Positions 19,262 to 27,647 of a DNA stretch of 64,000 nt are shown piece after piece. This stretch comes from Actinoplanes teichomyceticus ATCC 31121 (lineage in GTDB: Bacteria > Actinomycetota > Actinomycetes > Mycobacteriales > Micromonosporaceae). A program made the position numbers and the translations under genes. The first letter of the stretch is position 1. Each line of letters starts with the position of its first letter. The notes under the pieces are model-generated. The model made no database searches, was not told where the DNA came from, and was given only the letters and a program-made list of their open reading frames with translations. Location of the stretch: NCBI RefSeq assembly GCF_003711105.1, contig NZ_CP023865.1, positions 2,392,001 to 2,456,000 on the forward strand, in the 5' to 3' direction.

Positions 19262-19276
19262 GTTCTCAGAGAGAAC
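19262..19276. promoter_or_regulatory. Palindromic operator candidate between ABC operon and iclR-type gene
   Basis: GTTCTCAGAGAGAAC is a perfect inverted repeat (6-bp arms, 3-bp spacer). It lies 40 nt upstream of the binding-protein start and 48 nt upstream of the regulator start, which is ideal for divergent control by the IclR protein. Confidence 0.7.
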
Positions 19277-19323
19277 GCTAGGATGTGGCTCGTGTCACGT
19301 CAACGATCTGTGTCGATCATCCG

Positions 19324-20106
19324 ATGACGCGGGAACCGTACTACGTCCAGTCGCTGGAACGTGGACTTGCGGTGATCCGTGCATTTGACGCGGAACACCG
19401 GGAACTGACCCTCAGCGACGTCGCCCGGCAGTGCGGCCTCACCCGGGCCGCCGCGCGCCGGTTCCTGCTCACCCTCGCCGACCTGGGCTACGTCCGGACC
19501 GACGGGCGGCTGTTCTCGCTCACCCCACGGGTGCTGGAGCTCGGGTACGCGTTCCTCGACGGCCTGACCCTGCCCGAGGTCGCCGAACCGCACATGGATC
19601 GACTCGTCGGCGCGGTGCGCGAGTCGTCGTCGCTGTCCGTTCTGGACGGTGACGACATCGTCTACGTCAGCCGGGTGCCGACCAGCCGGATCATGCGGGT
19701 GGCGATCAACGTGGGCGCCCGCTTGCCGGCGTACGCCACCTCGATGGGCCGGGTCCTGCTCGCCGGCCTGCCCGGGCCCGAGCTGGACGCCTACCTCGCC
19801 CGGGTCCGGCTGGCGCCGCTCACCGGGCGCACCATCCGCTCCACCGGCGAGCTGCGCGCCGAGCTGGACCGGGTCCGCGCGGCCGGGCACGCGCTGGTCG
19901 ACCAGGAGCTGGAGGAGGGGCTGCGGGCCATCGCCGCGCCGATCCGGGACCGCTCCGGCGCGCCGGCCGGAGCGCTCAACATCTCCGTGCACGCGGCCCG
20001 GGTGGACGTCGAGGCGATCCGGGAACGCCTGCTCCCGCCGCTGCTGAGCGCCACCGCGGCGATCGAGGCCGACCTGCGGATCGCCGCGCCGCGCCGGTCC
20101 GGCTAG
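19324..20106 (+). CDS. IclR-family regulator, PcaR/PobR-like
   Basis: 260 residues. The N-terminal winged helix reads YVQSLERGLAVIRAFDAEH...LSDVARQCGLTRAAARRFLLTL, strikingly like the PcaR/PobR group that controls beta-ketoadipate genes. The C-terminal IclR effector domain follows, including GARLPAYATSMGRVLLAG and LEEGLRAIAAPIRDRSG. ATG 19324 is preferred because it matches the usual N-terminus; GTG 19285 would add 13 unrelated residues. It probably controls the divergent ABC importer through the palindrome at 19262-19276 and perhaps its own expression. Confidence 0.9.
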   Translation: MTREPYYVQSLERGLAVIRAFDAEHRELTLSDVARQCGLTRAAARRFLLTLADLGYVRTDGRLFSLTPRVLELGYAFLDGLTLPEVAEPHMDRLVGAVRESSSLSVLDGDDIVYVSRVPTSRIMRVAINVGARLPAYATSMGRVLLAGLPGPELDAYLARVRLAPLTGRTIRSTGELRAELDRVRAAGHALVDQELEEGLRAIAAPIRDRSGAPAGALNISVHAARVDVEAIRERLLPPLLSATAAIEADLRIAAPRRSG

Positions 20107-20128
20107 CGCGCCGCGACCCGGTGCCGCG

Positions 20129-21523
20129 ATGATGCGGTCCGTGCGGAAGAGCATGATCGCGTACCCCGTCGCCGTTTCGCTGCTCACCGGCGTGGCGTTC
20201 GCCGTCCTGGTCCACCCGGTGAGCGGCGGGCCGGTGCCCGGCGACCGGGTGCCCGGCGGGCTGACCCTGCCGTGGATGTGGCAGGCGACCGTCCAGCAGG
20301 ACCCGCCCGGGCCGGCCTCCGTGCTGGTCGGTGGGGACAGCGTGGGCTTCGAGGGCACCGACCTCTTCGACTCGGAGGGCAAGGTCGCCGCGGTCGGCCG
20401 GGGCGGCGACTACCGGATGCTGCGCTACTCCGGCTGGAACGGTGTCACCCCCGGCGAGGACGTGCTGCTCTCCCCGGACGGCCGGTACGCCGCCCAGGAG
20501 TGGCTGGAGGGCTCGACCAGCGACGGCGACGGGCTGGACATCGTCGACCTGGCCACCGGGCGCAGCGTCACCTACGACGGCGGCCTGACGAGGATCAGCG
20601 ACCAGTGGGGCAATGCGACCGTGCCGTGCTGCGCGCCGGCGGCCTGGGCACCGGACGGCAGATCGCTGCTGGTCGAGACGTTCGGCACGGACTACGAGGA
20701 CCCGCAGACCTCGATCATCCAGGCCCGGCGCCGGCTCGGGCTGCTGGACCTGGCGACCAACCGGATCACTCCGATCGGCGCCGAGCGGCCGGGCGGGGCG
20801 GTGCGCAAGGCGTCGCGCGGGGCGTTCGCCCCGGACGGGCGGCACCTGGCGGTCACCGCGGGCGACCGGCTGGAGCTGATCGACCGTACCGGGAAGGTCG
20901 GCTGGACCACCGACCTCGGTGACCGGCGCCATCTCGCCGGAGCCGGCGCGTTCAGCCCGGACGGCTCCCGGATCGCCGTCGCCGAGCTGGACGGCTGCCT
21001 CGACGCGTGCGACCGGGCCGCCCTGGCGACCCGGCGCTGGCGCATCTCCTATCTGGACGCCGCCACCGGCCGCCCGGCCGACGGTCCGGACCTGCCGGTG
21101 GTGACCGCGATGAGCGTGCGCGCGCTGGGCTGGACCGCGGGCGGCGAGCTGGTGGTGACCCGGCACGAGCCGGAGCGGGACGCGCGGAAGCGGCCGGACC
21201 AGGAGTGGAGCGACACCGGCTGGGAGCAGACCGGGCACATCACGCTGGTCGCCCTCGGCGCGGGCGGCGCCGTCCGTACGCTGCTCGACCCGCCCGCCGA
21301 CGTGCTCACCCTGGACGTGGCCGCGGACCTGATCCGCGCCGGGCGGTTCGGCGGGCCGACGCCGGTGGCCGGGGCGTTCCCGGCCCGGCCGATCATCGGG
21401 TTCGCGCTCGTGCCGGTGGCCCTCCTGGCCGCCGCGGCGCTGCTGGTCGTCCGGCTCGTCACCCGGCTCGTCGTGCGGCGCCGGCGCCGGGAGCCGCCGC
21501 GACCGATGCTGATCACCGGCTGA
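20129..21523 (+). CDS. Membrane-anchored beta-propeller (WD40-like/TolB-like) protein
   Basis: 464 residues with an N-terminal membrane helix, a repeated propeller-like pattern (LLSPDGRYAAQEW, AWAPDGRSLLVET, AFAPDGRHLAVTA, AFSPDGSRIAVAE) and a second membrane helix near the C-terminus (IIGFALVPVALLAAAALLVV) with a very basic tail. The blades would sit outside the cell. Actinobacterial proteins of this type have no assigned role. The start is uncertain: ATG 20129 or 20132 lack a good ribosome site, while ATG 20153 follows GGAAG and would remove eight residues. Confidence 0.75.
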   Translation: MMRSVRKSMIAYPVAVSLLTGVAFAVLVHPVSGGPVPGDRVPGGLTLPWMWQATVQQDPPGPASVLVGGDSVGFEGTDLFDSEGKVAAVGRGGDYRMLRYSGWNGVTPGEDVLLSPDGRYAAQEWLEGSTSDGDGLDIVDLATGRSVTYDGGLTRISDQWGNATVPCCAPAAWAPDGRSLLVETFGTDYEDPQTSIIQARRRLGLLDLATNRITPIGAERPGGAVRKASRGAFAPDGRHLAVTAGDRLELIDRTGKVGWTTDLGDRRHLAGAGAFSPDGSRIAVAELDGCLDACDRAALATRRWRISYLDAATGRPADGPDLPVVTAMSVRALGWTAGGELVVTRHEPERDARKRPDQEWSDTGWEQTGHITLVALGAGGAVRTLLDPPADVLTLDVAADLIRAGRFGGPTPVAGAFPARPIIGFALVPVALLAAAALLVVRLVTRLVVRRRRREPPRPMLITG

Positions 21524-21564
21524 CGTTGTGACGCGTCGATTGCAAGCGTTGTGACGCGTCGATA
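21524..21564. repeat. Direct repeat of 17 bp
   Basis: CGTTGTGACGCGTCGAT occurs at 21524-21540 and again at 21548-21564, 24 bp apart, immediately after the propeller gene. Each copy contains the palindrome ACGCGT. Its role is unknown. Confidence 0.8.
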
Positions 21565-22391
21565 GTTGCAGCTAATCGAAGCTGGCCGAGGACGGGAGTC
21601 TGAGGGGAGACGCCCGCCATTTGCTTCTGTCCGCGCTCGACCGCCGCCGCACCGTGGCTCGGGCCGGCTTCGACCACTGGCTGATCCCGCCGGCTGCGCG
21701 CGCCGTGCACCCCCGCATCGGCCAGATCTACGCACCAGCATGTCCCGGCCTGGCAGGCCGCTGGCCGCCACCGCGCACGTGTCGGCGGCCAACGCGATCA
21801 GGGCCAAGGCGTTCCGGTATGCCTGTTTCGGCGACGGGGCGCCGTTTCCGTGTCCCGGGTCTGCCCGGTGTGCCTGTTTCCGGCGAGGGGCGCCGCTGTC
21901 CGCGGTCCCCGTGTGCCTGTTCCGGGAAGGACCGCTGCTTCCGTTGTTCCGGATCTGTTCGGTGTGCCCGGCTCGTCGGGGCATGCCGCCGGCTCCGCCC
22001 CCGGTCACCGCAAACCGCCCGGTCTGAGCGGAATCTCCCGGCCGGACACCACTTGGAGACGTCCGCCGAGCCACGGAGACTTCGCTATCGCCTTCGTGGA
22101 GGATTCCGTGGTCGGAATCCTTTGTCAATCTCCTTTCGTTGCCCCGCACAAACCCGGTGATTGCGGCGCTCAGGAATACCACTCCCGCCCGAACCGGCGC
22201 GGTGGATCCTGGCCGGTTTCCGCTCAGTCGTTTCATGACAATTTCATTCGTTGCCTCAGTCTTTCCGTTCGGCCCCTATCGGGGATCCGCCGACTCCGGC
22301 TCGGCCGCCTCTCCTCTGGCCCACTTCCGCTTGGCAGCCTCGGGCGTGGCCGGCTTCTGCTCGGCCGCCTATGGAGTGGTGGGCTCGTGCC

Positions 22392-22720
22392 GGTCTTCGG
22401 TGGGTGTGGCTGGGTCGCTGGTCTTCGGTGGGTGTGGCTGGGTCGTGCCGGTCTTCGGTGGGTGTGGCTGGATCGCGCTGGTCTTCGGTGGGTGTGGCCG
22501 GGTCGTGCCGGTCTTCGGTGGGTGTTGCTGGGTCGCGCTGGTCTTCGGTGGGTGTGGCCGGGTCGTGCCGGTCTTCGGTGGGTGTGGCTGGGTCGTGCCG
22601 GTCTTCGGTGGGTGTGGCTGGCTCGTGCCGGTCTTCGGTGGGTGTGGCTGGGTCGCGCTGGTCTTCGGTGGGTGTGGCGGGCTTGCGCTGGCCTTCGGCG
22701 GGCGTGCTGGCTCGGGCCGC
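22392..22720. repeat. 30-bp tandem array (about 11 copies)
   Basis: The unit GGTCTTCGGTGGGTGTGGCTG plus nine bases repeats every 30 bp, with small changes between copies (GGTCGTGCC or GGTCGCGCT at the end); the last copy is diverged. The multiple of three keeps several frames open and produces false proteins rich in VFGGCGW or HTHRRPARP. Confidence 0.9.
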
Positions 22721-23518
22721 ACCGCGTATGGCTTGGCCGGCTCGTGCCGGCCTTCGTCCTGCCTGGCCTGGTTGCGGCTGGAGCTCGCCCCGCCTGGCTT
22801 CTCTCACCTCGGCCGCCGCCCGTCTCGGCCACCTGTGCTCGGCCGGACCCTGCCTGGCTGATCGTCGCAATTGCAGCCTGAGCCATGTCGGCTCGGCTGG
22901 CGTCCGTGGTGGCCGTCCCGCGGCCCGCGGAGGCGACCGGCCGCTCGGGCCTCCGCGGCTGGGGCTGGACGGCCGGAAGGCGATCAGGTGGCCGCACCGG
23001 GTCATCGTGCCGGGAGCGGGCCGGGTCCGGCGTGGGGAGGGGCGGATCGGTTCGGCGTAGCCGTGCGGCGTGTCGCCGCCGCAGACCCCAGGAGCGACGG
23101 CGCTCCTGTGCGCGGCGGAATTCGTCAGCTGCCGCCGAATGTTTACGCGGCCTGGTCCGGTCACGCATGCCGTTCAGTTCGGCTCTGCCGAATAGCGATA
23201 GCTGCCGCATGCTTCAATTGTCCCGCCCTTCGGCGTCACCCGGTAAGCATTGGATCATGCCAATCTGGCGCGCTTTTCCGCGTTGCGGGAAATGGTGATT
23301 CCCGGCCGCGCGCGACTTGTCTTTCCTGGCCTGAAAGGCAGAGCGGCGACAGTGGCGACCGGTGCTGACCGCGCTGATCGTGGTGGCTCGACCGGATGGG
23401 GGATCGGCGGGGGGCCATGCCGGGGCCGTCGTTCCGGCCTGGGCCGACCGCCGCCGGTGACCGCGTGCCCGTGAAGCTTTCCGAGGGTGTGGCGGGACGT
23501 CCCCGGCGGACCCGGACC

Positions 23519-23788
23519 GGGCGCGGGCGAACTGGTGGATCGGGCGCGGGCGGACTGGCGGATCGGGTTCCGGCGAACTGGTGGACCGGGTGCGGGCGAA
23601 CTGGTGGATCGGATGCGGGCGAACTGGCGGATCGGGTTCCGGCGAACTGGTGGACCGGGCGCGGGCGAACTGGCGGATCGGGTTCCGGCGAACTGGTGGA
23701 CCGGGCGCGGGCGAACTGGTGGATCGGATGCGGGCGGACTGGTGGATCGGATGCGGGCGGACTGGCGGATCGGGTTCCGGCGAACTGA
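23519..23788. repeat. 23-bp tandem array (about 12 copies)
   Basis: Units of the form GGGNNCGGGCGAACTGGTGG + ATC repeat every 23 bp with limited variation. Because 23 is not a multiple of three, the array cannot encode a simple peptide repeat. It is a non-coding minisatellite downstream of the DUF4262 gene. Confidence 0.9.
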
Positions 23789-23824
23789 CACGGTCCGCAA
23801 CGAGCAGCCGCCGGTGGCGAGCCG

Positions 23825-24292
23825 TCAGGCGGACGGGACCGGTGCCGGGCCCAGAACCGGCATGTCGCCCACCCGCGTGCCGGGTTGCCACGGCCAGCGA
23901 TGGTGCCGATCAGGCCACACGATCTGCAGCGCCGCCACGGTGGCGCCCGTGGCGGCGTAGAACTGCGCGGCCACCGGCAGATGGCGATCAGGTTCGGTCA
24001 CCGCGACCAACTGGACCGGGTGACCCTCGACCACGTCGTCGGCGCGCTGCCCGGCGACGTAGGTTCGCCGCCCCGCGATGACGTCATCCGCCACGGCTCG
24101 GAGAGTGGGCCGGGAGATGTCCGGCGGTAGCCCGTACAGGATCAGCTCTGGATGATCGTGGTCGGTCAGACCGATCGTGTACCAGCATGTCTCCAGGGCG
24201 GTCGGCTGCGGCACGAATTCCAGGTGCACGCCGGAACGCGCGATGGTCTCGCCGATCCGGCGAAGTGCGGTGTCCTCGCGTCCGGCCGTCAT
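23825..24292 (-). CDS. DUF4262 domain protein
   Basis: 155 residues from ATG 24292, which follows GGAAGGTGAG. The core ALETCWYTIGLTDHDHPELILYGLP and later AQFYAATGATVAALQIVWPD are characteristic of DUF4262, a soluble actinobacterial family of unknown function, sometimes found near toxin or signalling genes. The frame is open for a further 127 residues upstream, but that part has no ribosome site and poor coding character. The gene ends 37 nt before the 23-bp array. Confidence 0.8.
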   Translation of the reverse strand: MTAGREDTALRRIGETIARSGVHLEFVPQPTALETCWYTIGLTDHDHPELILYGLPPDISRPTLRAVADDVIAGRRTYVAGQRADDVVEGHPVQLVAVTEPDRHLPVAAQFYAATGATVAALQIVWPDRHHRWPWQPGTRVGDMPVLGPAPVPSA

Positions 24293-24817
24293 CCGGCTCA
24301 CCTTCCGCCCGTTCCTGTCGATCGCGGTCTCGCCTGCCCGCGTCCGCATACCCGCGAGCCCGCCGGCCACACCCCGATGTTCCGGCGGGGCCGTTGCGCA
24401 CGGCGGACGCGATGAGCGCCGGTGTTCCCGGGCACCCGGTCCGGCATGGTCACCTTCGACGCCCGTGGCCGTCCGGCCTGGACGGTGGCTTGCGCGCTGG
24501 CGTACCGGGGGAGCCTGCGCCTTGGCAACCATCTGCGCGACGAGCGGAGCGATCGTCTCCGGGGACCGGTCCACCGATGAGATGCCGGGTTCGGATGCCA
24601 TCACCAGGCCTCGCAGACCGCAGTTCTGCGCCTGCATGAGCATGAGTCCGGCGACATCCGCGACGAGGCGCACTGCGGGCGCATCTCGCGGACCGCGCTC
24701 GACTCGAGGAACCGGACCAGACCGCGCCAGCCGTCCGGGTCCGCCGCGGCCTTTCGGGCGTTTCTCGGTCGCGCGCCAGGTGATCTGAGCATGTCCGGGC
24801 GGCCGGTCCGCTCGCGT
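24293..24817 (-). other. 525-bp gap, possibly a decayed gene
   Basis: On the minus strand two short stretches look coding but are in different frames: AAADPDGWRGLVRFLESSAVRE (about 24690-24750) and VADVAGLMLMQAQNCGLRGL (about 24605-24670). Joining them needs a frameshift. This may be the remnant of a gene between the STAS and DUF4262 genes. I do not recognise the family, and chance cannot be excluded. Confidence 0.3.
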
Positions 24818-25174
24818 TCAGTGCCGCAGCGCGGCCGCGACGGCCTCGTCCACGGTCGGGTGCAGCAGCAGGAGCCGGTCGAGGTTGGTGGCCTGGATGG
24901 CCGCGGCGACCAGGTACTGGACGCCGGCCAGGCGCAGTTGTCCGCCCAGCGCGCCGGTCGTCTTGTGCAGCTGGACGAACAGGCTCAGCCCGCCCGAGTC
25001 GCAGAACGTCACGTCGGTCAGGTCGATGACGATCCGCCGGCAGCCGCGCCGGATCGCCCGCTCCGCGGCGTCGCTGAGGACCCGGCGGCTGTCGTGATCG
25101 ATCTCGCCGGCTGCGGCGAGCACCGCGATGTGCTCGTTCGCGGCCGTCGTGGTGACAGTGAGCGGCTCGTCCAT
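24818..25174 (-). CDS. STAS-domain anti-sigma factor antagonist
   Basis: 118 residues covering one STAS domain. The phosphorylatable serine is Ser60 in DVTFCDSGGLSLFV, the SpoIIAA/RsbV signature. In this family the unphosphorylated form binds an anti-sigma kinase and frees a sigma factor, and a PP2C phosphatase restores it. The gene starts 1 nt after the stop of the PP2C gene upstream, so the phosphatase and its likely substrate are made together. No anti-sigma kinase gene is adjacent. Confidence 0.92.
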   Translation of the reverse strand: MDEPLTVTTTAANEHIAVLAAAGEIDHDSRRVLSDAAERAIRRGCRRIVIDLTDVTFCDSGGLSLFVQLHKTTGALGGQLRLAGVQYLVAAAIQATNLDRLLLLHPTVDEAVAAALRH

Positions 25175-25175
25175 G

Positions 25176-26426
25176 TCAGAGTCCGGGTTTCGCCGGATCG
25201 GGGTGCCCGATGTGCGGGACGGTGCTGGACGCCGCCGGCGTGGACCAGTGCACGAGCATCAGGGTGGCGTCGTCCGCGGGGGGTCCGGACTGGTGAGCGA
25301 CCACGGCGTGCGCCAGGCGGCGCAGGGTCTCCGGGGCCGGCAGTCCGGCGGCCTCGTGCTGCCGGACCAGGTCGACGAGGCGGTCCAGGCCGAACCGGTC
25401 ACCGTCCGGGGCGCGTGCCTCGGTCACCCCGTCGGTGTAGAACAGCAGCCGGTCGTCCGGTTCCAGCATCTCCTCGGCGACCTGGACGGCCGCGTCGTCG
25501 AGGCCCAGCGGCATACGGCGTCCCGCCGACAGCTGCCGGACCAGCCGGCCGTCCCGCAACAGCAACGGCTCGGGATGTCCGGCGTTGATGTACCGCAGCC
25601 GCCCGGTGTCCAGGTCGAGCTCGGCGAGCACCGCGGTGGCGAAGCGGCTGTCCGGGAACTGTTCGAGCAGCGCCGCGTCCGCGGCGCGGGCCTGGTCGTA
25701 CAGCCGTCCCCCGGCGCGGCGGGCGGCCCGGACCGCGGCCAGCGTGACCGATGCGGCCAGCCCGGCGCGCAGTCCGCGGCCCACCGCGTCCAGGATGAGC
25801 AGGTTCGCCGTGGTGTCGTCGAGGGCGTAGTCGAAGGCGTCGCCGCCGACCTCGTAGCACGGTTCCAGGACGGCGCTGGTGACCACCCGGTCGCTGCTGG
25901 AGGTCAGGGGCGGCAGCAGCCGCCACAGCAACTCCGATGCCGGCGACATCGGGCGCGATCGGCGCGTCACGTCCACCCGGTCGCCGCGCTCGTTGATGGT
26001 GGCGATCAGGTGGCCGATCAACCCGGCGACCAGCTCGCAGTGCCGTACGAACGGCCGGTCGTCGCTGTCCACGGCTGCGTGCGTGACGAACTCCACGACG
26101 CCGAGGCGGTCGGTGCAGTCCACCATCGGCAGCCACCACCGGTGGTCGGCGCCCTCGCCGCCACCGGGCATCGACACCACCCGGGAGAAGGCGCGCCCGG
26201 GCAGCGAGCCGTCGATCGACACCGGCTCGGGGGTGCGCTGGCCGGGCTCGGGCAGCGCGCGTAACGCCACCTGTTCGTAGTCGACCAGCCAGATCCGCAC
26301 ACGGATGCCCAGCGGGGCGATCGCTTCGTTGACCGACGCGGTGATGTCGTCCGGCGTCCACAGGCGCGAACGGTCCAGAACCGTACGCAGCGTCTCGAAC
26401 CACCGCAGCTGCTCCAGTCCGCCCAT
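25176..26426 (-). CDS. SpoIIE-type PP2C serine phosphatase with N-terminal GAF-like domain
   Basis: 416 residues. A GAF-like sensor (about 1-165) precedes a PP2C-SpoIIE domain with EVGGDAFDYALDD, DAVGRGLRAGLAA, FYTDGVTEAR and ADDATLMLV, the metal-binding aspartates of the family. The role is dephosphorylation of a STAS antagonist, almost certainly the product of the adjoining gene, in response to an unknown signal. ATG 26426 is chosen as the first codon that fits the domain; it lacks a strong ribosome site, and an upstream extension of 21 residues cannot be excluded. Confidence 0.88.
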   Translation of the reverse strand: MGGLEQLRWFETLRTVLDRSRLWTPDDITASVNEAIAPLGIRVRIWLVDYEQVALRALPEPGQRTPEPVSIDGSLPGRAFSRVVSMPGGGEGADHRWWLPMVDCTDRLGVVEFVTHAAVDSDDRPFVRHCELVAGLIGHLIATINERGDRVDVTRRSRPMSPASELLWRLLPPLTSSSDRVVTSAVLEPCYEVGGDAFDYALDDTTANLLILDAVGRGLRAGLAASVTLAAVRAARRAGGRLYDQARAADAALLEQFPDSRFATAVLAELDLDTGRLRYINAGHPEPLLLRDGRLVRQLSAGRRMPLGLDDAAVQVAEEMLEPDDRLLFYTDGVTEARAPDGDRFGLDRLVDLVRQHEAAGLPAPETLRRLAHAVVAHQSGPPADDATLMLVHWSTPAASSTVPHIGHPDPAKPGL

Positions 26427-26542
26427 ATCGGTGAGCCTAGGCACCCTGACCGGCCCGTAACGCGGCGTGACGGAATTACTCCCCCACAAACGCCGCGCGG
26501 CCGGCGCCGGAGGTGACGAGCCGACGGGGGCGGCCGACCGGG

Positions 26543-26830
26543 GACGCCGCGCGGCCGGCGGTGGGCGCTTGGAGCCGGTGGTGGGGCGGTGGGCTGGGGA
26601 TGCGGCGCGGCCGGCGGGGGCTTGGAGCCGGTGGTGGGGTGGTGGGCTGGGGATGCGGCGCGGCCGGCGGGGGCTTGGAGCCGGTGGTGGGGTGGTGGGC
26701 TGGGGATGCGGCGCGGCCGGTGGGCGCTTGGAGCCGGTGGTGGGGTGGTGGGCTGGGGATGCGGCGCGGCCGGCGGAGGGCTTCGAGCCTCTGGTGGTGG
26801 GCGGCGCGCTCGGAATGCGGCGCGGCCGCC
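26543..26830. repeat. 53-bp tandem array (about 5 copies)
   Basis: Units of about 53 bp (the first is 56) beginning GCGGCGCGGCCGGCGG and including GCTTGGAGCCGGTGGTGGGG repeat between the phosphatase start and the IclR stop. It fills most of the 412-bp gap, in which no gene is seen. 53 is not a multiple of three. Confidence 0.88.
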
Positions 26831-26838
26831 GTGGAACG

Positions 26839-27603
26839 TTACGAGCGGACGGTAGGAGCGGCGGCGCCGAGCGCGGCGGACACGTCCCGCGCCGCGGCGA
26901 TCACCTCGGCCGCCCGCTCCTCCAGGCCGGCCATGTCCATGTCCAGTGCCAGGGTGGAGACGGAGATGCCGCCGAGCACCTGCCCGGTGTGGTCGAAGAC
27001 GGCGGCGCCCACGCACCGGATTCCCGGCTCGTTCTCCTCGTCGTCGACCGCGTAGCCGAGGGCGCGGACCCGGGCCACGTCGGCCAGCAGGTCCGCCTCG
27101 CTGGTCAGCGTGCGCGGCGTGCGCCGGGGCAGCCCGGTGCGCCGGCAGATCCCCCGCACCTCGTCGTCGCCGAGCTCGGCCAGGATCGCCTTGCCGATGG
27201 CCGTGGTGTGCAGGGCGATGCTCATGCCGATGCGGGACGGCATCTGGTACGGCCGGCGCCCCTCCTGCTTGTCGACGTAGACCGCCTCGTCCACGCTGCG
27301 GATCGCGAAGTGGGTGGTGAAGCCGGTGGCCTCACGCAGGGCGAGCAGCGCGCCGGACGCCTGCCGGGCCGGGTCGAAGCGGTGCATCACCCGGCCCGCC
27401 AGGGTGAGGATGCGCGGGCCGGGCTCGTAGCTGCCCAGGCCGTCCGGACGGGCGAAGCCCCACGTGACCAGCGCCTGCAGGATCCGGTGCACGGTCGACT
27501 TCGAGACGCCGGTCGCCGCCGCGATGTCGGTGACGCGGTGGTGCTCGGCGAGCGCTTCGAGCACCGCCAGCGTCTTGTCGATGGAACTGCCTTCCCTGGC
27601 CAC
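26839..27603 (-). CDS. IclR-family regulator of the uronate locus (KdgR-like)
   Basis: 254 residues starting at GTG 27603. The winged helix is SSIDKTLAVLEALAEHHRVTDIAAATGVSKSTVHRILQAL; the effector domain includes MSIALHTTAIGKAILAEL and ENEPGIRCVGAAVFDH. It lies just downstream of kduD on the same strand, so it is probably the last gene of the uronate operon and its regulator. The repeated TACATGGAACA-type sites in front of kduI and the symporter gene resemble the TGAAACA half-sites known for enterobacterial KdgR, an IclR protein, which supports the assignment by analogy. Confidence 0.85.
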   Translation of the reverse strand: MAREGSSIDKTLAVLEALAEHHRVTDIAAATGVSKSTVHRILQALVTWGFARPDGLGSYEPGPRILTLAGRVMHRFDPARQASGALLALREATGFTTHFAIRSVDEAVYVDKQEGRRPYQMPSRIGMSIALHTTAIGKAILAELGDDEVRGICRRTGLPRRTPRTLTSEADLLADVARVRALGYAVDDEENEPGIRCVGAAVFDHTGQVLGGISVSTLALDMDMAGLEERAAEVIAAARDVSAALGAAAPTVRS

Positions 27604-27647
27604 CGATTCAGCCTACTGGGAGCCGGTCGGCGGGCCGGGCTCGGCGG

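Larger units (their letters stand above)
21565..23824. other. Gene-poor 2.3-kb region
   Basis: I see no credible gene here. Long open frames exist on both strands, but they translate tandem repeats or lack any family resemblance and ribosome sites. The left third (21800-22000) holds degenerate copies of a roughly 60-bp unit containing GTGTGCCTGTT. Two regular arrays follow (22392-22720 and 23519-23788). The stretch 22060-22290 is noticeably lower in GC than its surroundings and could contain a promoter or an RNA, but nothing specific can be named. Confidence 0.6.

Noticed and set aside
21850..23210. Long open frames on both strands through the 30-bp array
   Set aside because: They are open only because the unit length is a multiple of three. 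They lack ribosome sites and domain resemblance.
22392..23788. CRISPR array
   Set aside because: Units abut each other with no unique spacers, and no cas gene is present.
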